DNA of 64,000 nt from the NCBI GenBank assembly GCA_964035795.1, contig OZ038321.1:124001-188000 (forward strand). Reading direction: 5' to 3'. The DNA comes from Pterobdella sp. o SKG-2022 (lineage: Eukaryota > Annelida > Clitellata > Hirudinida > Piscicolidae). Position 1 is the first letter of the stretch. Every line of letters starts with the position of its first letter. The translations under genes and the position numbers were made by a program. The notes under the pieces are model-generated. The model was not told the DNA's origin, searched no databases, and saw nothing but the letters and a program-made list of their open reading frames with translations. Positions 15,001-27,000 of the stretch are shown here, piece by piece.

Positions 15001-18000
15001 TTGTTGTGGTCGTTGTATAATAATTCGTAGTAGTAGGAGTAGTTTTGATGGTTGAAGCAGTATTACCTGTTGTGGTTGCGGTACTAGCTGTTGTAGTGTC
15101 AGTAATGACTGTGATGGTGGCGGTATTAGTTGTTGTGTGTGTGGTTGTGGTGGTTACAGAATTAATCGTATTTGTAGCTGTGGTTTGGAAGGTTGAAGCA
15201 GTATTAGCTGTTGTGCTTGCAGTATTAGCGGTTGTAGTGTCAGTATTGGTTGTTTTGGTTACGGTATTAGCTGTTGTGGTTGCGGTATTTGTTATGGTAG
15301 TTGCGGTATAAACCAAAGTAGTAGCAGAGGTTTTGATGGTTGAAGCAGTATTAGCTGTTGTGGTTGCGGTACTAGCTGTTGTAGTTTCAGTAATGTCTGT
15401 GATGGTGGCGATATTAGTTGTTGTGTGTGTGGTTGTGGTGGTTGCAGAATTAATCGTATTAGTAGCTGTGGTTTGGAAGATTAAATCTGTATTAGTTTTT
15501 GTGGTTGCAGTATAAACTGTTTTTGTGTCAGTTCTACTTGTTTTATTTGCCGTATTAGATGTTGTGGTTGCGGTATTTGTTGTGGTCGTTGTATAATAAT
15601 TCGTAGTAGTAGGAGTAGTTTTGATGGTTGAAGCAGTATTAGCTGTTGTGGTTGCGGTACTAGCTGTTGTAGTTTCAGTAATGACTGTGATGGTGGCGGT
15701 ATTAGTTGTTGTGTGTGTGGTTGTGATGGTTACAGAATTAATCGTATTAGTAGCTGTGGTTTGGAAGGTTGAAGCAGTATTAGCTGTTGTGATTGCAGTA
15801 TTAGCTGTTGTAGTGTCAGTATTGGTTGTTTTGGTTACGGTATTAGCTGTTGTGGTTGCGGTATTTGTTGTGGTAGTTGCGGTATAAACCAAAGTAGTAG
15901 CAGTGGTTTTGATGGTTGAAGCAGTATTAGCTTTTGTGGTTGCAGTATAAGCTGTTGTTGTGTCAGTTCTACTTGTTTTTGTTGCGGTATTAGCTGTTGT
16001 GGTTGCTGTATTAGCTGTTGTAGTGTCAGTAATGACTGTGATGGTGGCGGTATTAGATGTTGTGGGTGTGTTTGTGGTGGTTGCAGAATTAATCGTATTA
16101 GTAGCTGTGGTTTGGAAGGTTGAATCTGTATTAGTTTTTGTGGTTGCAGTATAAACTGTTTTAGTGTCAGTTCTACTTGTTTTATTTGCCGTATTAGATG
16201 TTGTGGTTGCGGTATTTGTTGTGGTCGTTGTATAATAAACCGTAGTAGTAGGAGTAGTTTTGATGGTTGAAGCAGTATTAGCTGTTGTGGTTGCGGTACT
16301 AGCTGTTGTAGTTTCAGTAATGACTGTGATGGTGGCGGTATTAGTTGTTGTGTGTGTGGTTCTGGTGGTTACAGAATTAATCGTATTAGTAGCTGTGGTT
16401 TGGAAGGTTGAAGCAGTATTAGCTGTTGTGATTGCAGTATTAGCTGTTGTAGTGTCAGTATTGGTTGTTTTGGTTACGGTATTAGCTGTTGTGGTTACGG
16501 TATTTGTTAACGTAGTTGTGGTATAAACCAAAGTAGTAACAGAGGTTTTGATGGTTGAAGCAGTATTAGCTGTTGTGGTTGCGGTACTAGCTGTTGTAAT
16601 TTCAGTAATGACTGTGATGGTGGCGGTTTTAATTGTATGTGTGTTTGTGGTGGTTGCAGAATTAATCGTATTAGTAGCTGTGGTTTGGAAGGTTGAAGCA
16701 GTATTAGCTGTTGTGATTGCAGTATTAGCTTTTGTAGTGTCAGTATTAGTTTTTATGGTTGCGGTTATAGCTGTTGTGGTTGCGGTATTTGTTGTGGTAG
16801 TTGCGGTATATACCGTAGTAGTAGCAGTGGTTTTGATGGTTGAAGCAGTATTAGCTTTTGTGGTTGCAGTATAAGCTGTTGTTGTGTCAGTTCTACTTGT
16901 TTTAGTTGCGGTATTAGCTGTTGTGGTTGCTGTATTAGCTGTTGTAGTGTCAGTAATGACTGTGATGGTGGCGGTATTAGATGTTGTGGGTGTGGTTGTG
17001 GTGGTTGCAGAATTAATCGCATTATTAGCTGTGGTTTGGATGGTTGAAGCTGTATTACCTGTTGTGGTTACGGTATTAGCTGTTGTAGTGTCAGTATTAG
17101 TTGTTTTGGTTGCGGTATTAGCTGTTGTTGTTGCGATATTTGTTGTGGTCGTTGCAGTATAAACCGTAGTAGTAGCAGAGGTTTTAATGGTTGAAGCTGT
17201 GTTAACTATTGGGGTTGCAGTATTAGCTGTTGTTGTGACAGTATTAGTTTTTTTGGTTGCGGTATTTGTAGTGGACGTTGCAGTATAAACCGTAGAAGTA
17301 GCAGTTGTTTTGATGGTTGAAGCAGTATTAGCTCTTGTGGTTGCAATATTAGCTGTTGTGGTTGCAGTATTAGCTGTTGTTGTGTCAGTGTTACTTGTTT
17401 TGGTTGCGGTATTAGCTGTTGTGTTTGCGGTATTTGTTGTGGTCGTTGCGGTATAAACCGTAGTAGTAGCAGTGGTTTTGATGGTTGAAGCAGTATTAGC
17501 TGTTGCTGTTGCGGTAATAGCTGTTGTAGTTTCAGTATTGACTTTAATGGTGGCGGTATTAGTTGTTGTGTGTGTGGTTATGGTGGTTGCAGAATTAATC
17601 GTATTAGTAGCTGTGGTTTTGATGTTTGAAGCAGTATTACCTGTTGTGGTTACGGTATTAGCTGTTGTAGTGTCAGTATTAGTTGTTTTGTTTGCCATTT
17701 TAGCTGTTGTGGTTGCGGTATTTTTTGTGGTCATTGCGGTATAACCCGTAGTAGTAGCAGTGGTTTTGAGTGTTGAAGCAGTATTAGCTGTTGGGGTTGC
17801 GGTATTTGTTGTGGTCGTTGCAGTATAAACCGTAACTGTAGCAGAGGGTTTAGTGGTTGAAGCTGTGTTAGCTGTTGGGGTTGCAGTATTAGCTGTTGTT
17901 GTGACCGTATGAGTTGTTTTGGTTGCGGTATTTGTTGTGGTAGTTGCGGTATAAACCGTAGTAGTAGCAGTGGTTTCGATGGTTGAAGCGGTATTAGCTC

Positions 18001-21000
18001 TTGTGGTTGCGGTATTAGCTTCTGTGGTTGCGGTATTAGCTGATAAATTTTCAGTAATGATTGTGATTATGGCGGTATCAGTTGTTGTGGATGCGATATT
18101 AACCGTAGTAGTAGCAGTGGTTTGGATGGTTGAAGCAGTATTAGCTGTTGTGGTTGCAGTATTAGCTGTTGTTGTGTCAGTATTAGTTGTTTTTGTTGCA
18201 GTATTAGCTGATGTGGTTGCGGTATTTGTTGTGGTCGTTGCGGTATAAACCGTAGTATTAGCAGTATTAGCTGTTGTGGTTGCAGTATTAGCTGTTGTAG
18301 TGTCAGTAATGACTGTGATGGTGGCGGTATTAGTTGTTGTGTGTGTGGTTGTGGTGGTTGCATAATTAATCGTATTAGTAGCTGTGGTTTTGATGGTTGA
18401 AGCTGTATTAGCTATTGTGGTTACGGTTTTAGTTGTTGTAGGGTCAGTATTGGTTGTTTTGGTTACGGTATTAGCTGTTGTGGTTGCGGTATTTGTTATG
18501 GTAGTAGCGGTATAAATCAAAGTAGTAGCAGAGGTTTTGATGGTTGAAGCAGTATTAGCTGTTGTGGTTGCGGTACTAGCTGTTGTAGTTTCAGTAATGA
18601 CTGTGATGGTGGCGGTATTACTTGTTGTGTGTGTGGTTGTGGTGGTTGCAGAATTAATCGTATTAGTAGCTGTGGTTTGGAAGGTTGAATCTGTATTAGT
18701 TTTTGTGGTTGCAGTATAAACTGTTTTTGTGTCAGTTCTACTTGTTTTATTTGACGTATTAGCTGTTGTGGTTGCGGTCTTTGTTGTGGTCGTTGTATAA
18801 TAATTCGTAGTAGTAGGAGTAGTTTTGATGGTTGAAGCAGTATTACCTGTTGTGGTTGCGGTACTAGCTGTTGTAGTGTCAGTAATGACTGTGATGGTGG
18901 CGGTATTAGTTGTTGTGTGTGTGGTTGTGGTGGTTACAGAATTAATCGTATTTGTAGCTGTGGTTTGGAAGGTTGAAGCAGTATTAGCTGTTGTGCTTGC
19001 AGTATTAGCGGTTGTAGTGTCAGTATTGGTTGTTTTGGTTACGGTATTAGCTGTTGTGGTTGCGGTATTTGTTATGGTAGTTGCGGTATAAACCAAAGTA
19101 GTAGCAGAGGTTTTGATGGTTGAAGCAGTATTAGCTGTTGTGGTTGCGGTACTAGCTGTTGTAGTTTCAGTAATGTCTGTGATGGTGGCGATATTAGTTG
19201 TTGTGTGTGTGGTTGTGGTGGTTGCAGAATTAATCGTATTAGTAGCTGTGGTTTGGAAGATTAAATCTGTATTAGTTTTTGTGGTTGCAGTATAAACTGT
19301 TTTTGTGTCAGTTCTACTTGTTTTATTTGCCGTATTAGATGTTGTGGTTGCGGTATTTGTTGTGGTCGTTGTATAATAATTCGTAGTAGTAGGAGTAGTT
19401 TTGATGGTTGAAGCAGTATTAGCTGTTGTGGTTGCGGTACTAGCTGTTGTAGTTTCAGTAATGACTGTGATGGTGGCGGTATTAGTTGTTGTGTGTGTGG
19501 TTGTGATGGTTACAGAATTAATCGTATTAGTAGCTGTGGTTTGGAAGGTTGAAGCAGTATTAGCTGTTGTGATTGCAGTATTAGCTGTTGTAGTGTCAGT
19601 ATTGGTTGTTTTGGTTACGGTATTAGCTGTTGTGGTTGCGGTATTTGTTGTGGTAGTTGCGGTATAAACCAAAGTAGTAGCAGTGGTTTTGATGGTTGAA
19701 GCAGTATTAGCTTTTGTGGTTGCAGTATAAGCTGTTGTTGTGTCAGTTCTACTTGTTTTTGTTGCGGTATTAGCTGTTGTGGTTGCTGTATTAGCTGTTG
19801 TAGTGTCAGTAATGACTGTGATGGTGGCGGTATTAGATGTTGTGGGTGTGTTTGTGGTGGTTGCAGAATTAATCGTATTAGTAGCTGTGGTTTGGAAGGT
19901 TGAATCTGTATTAGTTTTTGTGGTTGCAGTATAAACTGTTTTAGTGTCAGTTCTACTTGTTTTATTTGCCGTATTAGATGTTGTGGTTGCGGTATTTGTT
20001 GTGGTCGTTGTATAATAAACCGTAGTAGTAGGAGTAGTTTTGATGGTTGAAGCAGTATTAGCTGTTGTGGTTGCGGTACTAGCTGTTGTAGTTTCAGTAA
20101 TGACTGTGATGGTGGCGGTATTAGTTGTTGTGTGTGTGGTTCTGGTGGTTACAGAATTAATCGTATTAGTAGCTGTGGTTTGGAAGGTTGAAGCAGTATT
20201 AGCTGTTGTGATTGCAGTATTAGCTGTTGTAGTGTCAGTATTGGTTGTTTTGGTTACGGTATTAGCTGTTGTGGTTACGGTATTTGTTAACGTAGTTGTG
20301 GTATAAACCAAAGTAGTAACAGAGGTTTTGATGGTTGAAGCAGTATTAGCTGTTGTGGTTGCGGTACTAGCTGTTGTAATTTCAGTAATGACTGTGATGG
20401 TGGCGGTTTTAATTGTATGTGTGTTTGTGGTGGTTGCAGAATTAATCGTATTAGTAGCTGTGGTTTGGAAGGTTGAAGCAGTATTAGCTGTTGTGATTGC
20501 AGTATTAGCTTTTGTAGTGTCAGTATTAGTTTTTATGGTTGCGGTTATAGCTGTTGTGGTTGCGGTATTTGTTGTGGTAGTTGCGGTATATACCGTAGTA
20601 GTAGCAGTGGTTTTGATGGTTGAAGCAGTATTAGCTTTTGTGGTTGCAGTATAAGCTGTTGTTGTGTCAGTTCTACTTGTTTTAGTTGCGGTATTAGCTG
20701 TTGTGGTTGCTGTATTAGCTGTTGTAGTGTCAGTAATGACTGTGATGGTGGCGGTATTAGATGTTGTGGGTGTGGTTGTGGTGGTTGCAGAATTAATCGC
20801 ATTATTAGCTGTGGTTTGGATGGTTGAAGCTGTATTACCTGTTGTGGTTACGGTATTAGCTGTTGTAGTGTCAGTATTAGTTGTTTTGGTTGCGGTATTA
20901 GCTGTTGTTGTTGCGATATTTGTTGTGGTCGTTGCAGTATAAACCGTAGTAGTAGCAGAGGTTTTAATGGTTGAAGCTGTGTTAACTATTGGGGTTGCAG

Positions 21001-24000
21001 TATTAGCTGTTGTTGTGACAGTATTAGTTTTTTTGGTTGCGGTATTTGTAGTGGACGTTGCAGTATAAACCGTAGAAGTAGCAGTTGTTTTGATGGTTGA
21101 AGCAGTATTAGCTCTTGTGGTTGCAATATTAGCTGTTGTGGTTGCAGTATTAGCTGTTGTTGTGTCAGTGTTACTTGTTTTGGTTGCGGTATTAGCTGTT
21201 GTGTTTGCGGTATTTGTTGTGGTCGTTGCGGTATAAACCGTAGTAGTAGCAGTGGTTTTGATGGTTGAAGCAGTATTAGCTGTTGCTGTTGCGGTAATAG
21301 CTGTTGTAGTTTCAGTATTGACTTTAATGGTGGCGGTATTAGTTGTTGTGTGTGTGGTTATGGTGGTTGCAGAATTAATCGTATTAGTAGCTGTGGTTTT
21401 GATGTTTGAAGCAGTATTACCTGTTGTGGTTACGGTATTAGCTGTTGTAGTGTCAGTATTAGTTGTTTTGTTTGCCATTTTAGCTGTTGTGGTTGCGGTA
21501 TTTTTTGTGGTCATTGCGGTATAACCCGTAGTAGTAGCAGTGGTTTTGAGTGTTGAAGCAGTATTAGCTGTTGGGGTTGCGGTATTTGTTGTGGTCGTTG
21601 CAGTATAAACCGTAACTGTAGCAGAGGGTTTAGTGGTTGAAGCTGTGTTAGCTGTTGGGGTTGCAGTATTAGCTGTTGTTGTGACCGTATGAGTTGTTTT
21701 GGTTGCGGTATTTGTTGTGGTAGTTGCGGTATAAACCGTAGTAGTAGCAGTGGTTTCGATGGTTGAAGCGGTATTAGCTCTTGTGGTTGCGGTATTAGCT
21801 TCTGTGGTTGCGGTATTAGCTGATAAATTTTCAGTAATGATTGTGATTATGGCGGTATCAGTTGTTGTGGATGCGATATTAACCGTAGTAGTAGCAGTGG
21901 TTTGGATGGTTGAAGCAGTATTAGCTGTTGTGGTTGCAGTATTAGCTGTTGTTGTGTCAGTATTAGTTGTTTTTGTTGCAGTATTAGCTGATGTGGTTGC
22001 GGTATTTGTTGTGGTCGTTGCGGTATAAACCGTAGTATTAGCAGTATTAGCTGTTGTGGTTGCAGTATTAGCTGTTGTAGTGTCAGTAATGACTGTGATG
22101 GTGGCGGTATTAGTTGTTGTGTGTGTGGTTGTGGTGGTTGCATAATTAATCGTATTAGTAGCTGTGGTTTTGATGGTTGAAGCTGTATTAGCTATTGTGG
22201 TTACGGTTTTAGTTGTTGTAGGGTCAGTATTGGTTGTTTTGGTTACGGTATTAGCTGTTGTGGTTGCGGTATTTGTTATGGTAGTAGCGGTATAAATCAA
22301 AGTAGTAGCAGAGGTTTTGATGGTTGAAGCAGTATTAGCTGTTGTGGTTGCGGTACTAGCTGTTGTAGTTTCAGTAATGACTGTGATGGTGGCGGTATTA
22401 CTTGTTGTGTGTGTGGTTGTGGTGGTTGCAGAATTAATCGTATTAGTAGCTGTGGTTTGGAAGGTTGAATCTGTATTAGTTTTTGTGGTTGCAGTATAAA
22501 CTGTTTTTGTGTCAGTTCTACTTGTTTTATTTGACGTATTAGCTGTTGTGGTTGCGGTCTTTGTTGTGGTCGTTGTATAATAATTCGTAGTAGTAGGAGT
22601 AGTTTTGATGGTTGAAGCAGTATTACCTGTTGTGGTTGCGGTACTAGCTGTTGTAGTGTCAGTAATGACTGTGATGGTGGCGGTATTAGTTGTTGTGTGT
22701 GTGGTTGTGGTGGTTACAGAATTAATCGTATTTGTAGCTGTGGTTTGGAAGGTTGAAGCAGTATTAGCTGTTGTGCTTGCAGTATTAGCGGTTGTAGTGT
22801 CAGTATTGGTTGTTTTGGTTACGGTATTAGCTGTTGTGGTTGCGGTATTTGTTATGGTAGTTGCGGTATAAACCAAAGTAGTAGCAGAGGTTTTGATGGT
22901 TGAAGCAGTATTAGCTGTTGTGGTTGCGGTACTAGCTGTTGTAGTTTCAGTAATGTCTGTGATGGTGGCGATATTAGTTGTTGTGTGTGTGGTTGTGGTG
23001 GTTGCAGAATTAATCGTATTAGTAGCTGTGGTTTGGAAGATTAAATCTGTATTAGTTTTTGTGGTTGCAGTATAAACTGTTTTTGTGTCAGTTCTACTTG
23101 TTTTATTTGCCGTATTAGATGTTGTGGTTGCGGTATTTGTTGTGGTCGTTGTATAATAATTCGTAGTAGTAGGAGTAGTTTTGATGGTTGAAGCAGTATT
23201 AGCTGTTGTGGTTGCGGTACTAGCTGTTGTAGTTTCAGTAATGACTGTGATGGTGGCGGTATTAGTTGTTGTGTGTGTGGTTGTGATGGTTACAGAATTA
23301 ATCGTATTAGTAGCTGTGGTTTGGAAGGTTGAAGCAGTATTAGCTGTTGTGATTGCAGTATTAGCTGTTGTAGTGTCAGTATTGGTTGTTTTGGTTACGG
23401 TATTAGCTGTTGTGGTTGCGGTATTTGTTGTGGTAGTTGCGGTATAAACCAAAGTAGTAGCAGTGGTTTTGATGGTTGAAGCAGTATTAGCTTTTGTGGT
23501 TGCAGTATAAGCTGTTGTTGTGTCAGTTCTACTTGTTTTTGTTGCGGTATTAGCTGTTGTGGTTGCTGTATTAGCTGTTGTAGTGTCAGTAATGACTGTG
23601 ATGGTGGCGGTATTAGATGTTGTGGGTGTGTTTGTGGTGGTTGCAGAATTAATCGTATTAGTAGCTGTGGTTTGGAAGGTTGAATCTGTATTAGTTTTTG
23701 TGGTTGCAGTATAAACTGTTTTAGTGTCAGTTCTACTTGTTTTATTTGCCGTATTAGATGTTGTGGTTGCGGTATTTGTTGTGGTCGTTGTATAATAAAC
23801 CGTAGTAGTAGGAGTAGTTTTGATGGTTGAAGCAGTATTACCTGTTGTGGTTGCGGTACTAGCTGTTGTAGTTTCAGTAATGACTGTGATGGTGGCGGTA
23901 TTAGTTGTTGTGTGTGTGGTTCTGGTGGTTACAGAATTAATCGTATTAGTAGCTGTGGTTTGGAAGGTTGAAGCAGTATTAGCTGTTGTGATTGCAGTAT

Positions 24001-27000
24001 TAGCTGTTGTAGTGTCAGTATTGGTTGTTTTGGTTACGGTATTAGCTGTTGTGGTTACGGTATTTGTTAACGTAGTTGTGGTATAAACCAAAGTAGTAAC
24101 AGAGGTTTTGATGGTTGAAGCAGTATTAGCTGTTGTGGTTGCGGTACTAGCTGTTGTAATTTCAGTAATGACTGTGATGGTGGCGGTTTTAATTGTATGT
24201 GTGTTTGTGGTGGTTGCAGAATTAATCGTATTAGTAGCTGTGGTTTGGAAGGTTGAAGCAGTATTAGCTGTTGTGATTGCAGTATTAGCTTTTGTAGTGT
24301 CAGTATTAGTTTTTATGGTTGCGGTTATAGCTGTTGTGGTTGCGGTATTTGTTGTGGTAGTTGCGGTATATACCGTAGTAGTAGCAGTGGTTTTGATGGT
24401 TGAAGCAGTATTAGCTTTTGTGGTTGCAGTATAAGCTGTTGTTGTGTCAGTTCTACTTGTTTTAGTTGCGGTATTAGCTGTTGTGGTTGCTGTATTAGCT
24501 GTTGTAGTGTCAGTAATGACTGTGATGGTGGCGGTATTAGATGTTGTGGGTGTGGTTGTGGTGGTTGCAGAATTAATCGCATTATTAGCTGTGGTTTGGA
24601 TGGTTGAAGCTGTATTACCTGTTGTGGTTACGGTATTAGCTGTTGTAGTGTCAGTATTAGTTGTTTTGGTTGCGGTATTAGCTGTTGTTGTTGCGATATT
24701 TGTTGTGGTCGTTGCAGTATAAACCGTAGTAGTAGCAGAGGTTTTAATGGTTGAAGCTGTGTTAACTATTGGGGTTGCAGTATTAGCTGTTGTTGTGACA
24801 GTATTAGTTTTTTTGGTTGCGGTATTTGTAGTGGACGTTGCAGTATAAACCGTAGAAGTAGCAGTTGTTTTGATGGTTGAAGCAGTATTAGCTCTTGTGG
24901 TTGCAATATTAGCTGTTGTGGTTGCAGTATTAGCTGTTGTTGTGTCAGTGTTACTTGTTTTGGTTGCGGTATTAGCTGTTGTGTTTGCGGTATTTGTTGT
25001 GGTCGTTGCGGTATAAACCGTAGTAGTAGCAGTGGTTTTGATGGTTGAAGCAGTATTAGCTGTTGCTGTTGCGGTAATAGCTGTTGTAGTTTCAGTATTG
25101 ACTTTAATGGTGGCGGTATTAGTTGTTGTGTGTGTGGTTATGGTGGTTGCAGAATTAATCGTATTAGTAGCTGTGGTTTTGATGTTTGAAGCAGTATTAC
25201 CTGTTGTGGTTACGGTATTAGCTGTTGTAGTGTCAGTATTAGTTGTTTTGTTTGCCATTTTAGCTGTTGTGGTTGCGGTATTTTTTGTGGTCATTGCGGT
25301 ATAACCCGTAGTAGTAGCAGTGGTTTTGAGTGTTGAAGCAGTATTAGCTGTTGGGGTTGCGGTATTTGTTGTGGTCGTTGCAGTATAAACCGTAACTGTA
25401 GCAGAGGGTTTAGTGGTTGAAGCTGTGTTAGCTGTTGGGGTTGCAGTATTAGCTGTTGTTGTGACCGTATGAGTTGTTTTGGTTGCGGTATTTGTTGTGG
25501 TAGTTGCGGTATAAACCGTAGTAGTAGCAGTGGTTTCGATGGTTGAAGCGGTATTAGCTCTTGTGGTTGCGGTATTAGCTTCTGTGGTTGCGGTATTAGC
25601 TGATAAATTTTCAGTAATGATTGTGATTATGGCGGTATCAGTTGTTGTGGATGCGATATTAACCGTAGTAGTAGCAGTGGTTTGGATGGTTGAAGCAGTA
25701 TTAGCTGTTGTGGTTGCAGTATTAGCTGTTGTTGTGTCAGTATTAGTTGTTTTTGTTGCAGTATTAGCTGATGTGGTTGCGGTATTTGTTGTGGTCGTTG
25801 CGGTATAAACCGTAGTATTAGCAGTATTAGCTGTTGTGGTTGCAGTATTAGCTGTTGTAGTGTCAGTAATGACTGTGATGGTGGCGGTATTAGTTGTTGT
25901 GTGTGTGGTTGTGGTGGTTGCATAATTAATCGTATTAGTAGCTGTGGTTTTGATGGTTGAAGCTGTATTAGCTATTGTGGTTACGGTTTTAGTTGTTGTA
26001 GGGTCAGTATTAGTTGTTTTGGTTGCGGTTTTAGCTGTTGTGATTGCGGTATTTGTTGTGGTCGTTGCAGTATAAACCATAGTAGTAGCAGAGGTTTTAA
26101 TGGTTGAAGCTGTGTTAGCTATTGGGGTTGCAGTATTAGCTGTTGTTGTGACAGTATTAGTTGTTTTGGTTGCGGTGTTTGTTGTGGGCGTTGCAGTAAA
26201 AACCGTAGTAGTAGCAGTGGTTTTAATGGTTGAAGCTGTGTTAGCTATTGGGGTTGCAGTATTAGCTGTTGTTGTGAGTGTATTAGTTGTTTTGGTTGCG
26301 GTATTTGTTGTGGACGTTGCAGTATAAACCGTAGTATTAGCAGTGGTTTTGATGGTTGAAGCAGTATTAGCTGTTGTGGTTGCGGTATTAGCTGTTGTAG
26401 TGTCAGTAATGACTGTGATGGTGGCGGTATTAGTTGTTGTGGGTGTGATTGTGGTGGTTGCGTAATTAACCGTAGTAGAAGCAGTCTTTTTGGTGGTTGA
26501 AGCAGTATTAGTTGTTGTGGTTTCAGTATTAGTTATTGTGGTTGCGGTATAAGCTGTTGTGGTTGTGGTCCGAGCTGTTTTCGTAACGGTATTAACCGTA
26601 GTGGTGACAGTATTATTTGTTGTGGTGGCAGTATTAGCTGTTCTGTTTGTGGTAATAGCTTTTGTGGATGCGGTAATAGCTGTTTTGGATGCGGTATTAA
26701 CCGTAGTAGTAGCAGTGGTTTGGATGGTTGAAGCAATATTAGCTGTTGTGATTGAGGTGTTAGCTGTTCTAGTGTAAGTAGTAGTTTTTGTGGTTGCGGT
26801 TAAAGCTGTTTTGGATGCGGTATTAGTTGTTGTGCTGGCAGTATCAGCTGTTGTAGTGTCAGTAATGACTGTGATGGTGGCGGTATTAGTTGTTGTGGGT
26901 GTGATTGTGGTGGTTGCGTAATTAACCGTAGTAGAAGCAGTGTTTTTGGTGGTTGAAGCAGTATTAGTTGTTGTGGTTTCAGTATTAGTTATTGTGGTTG

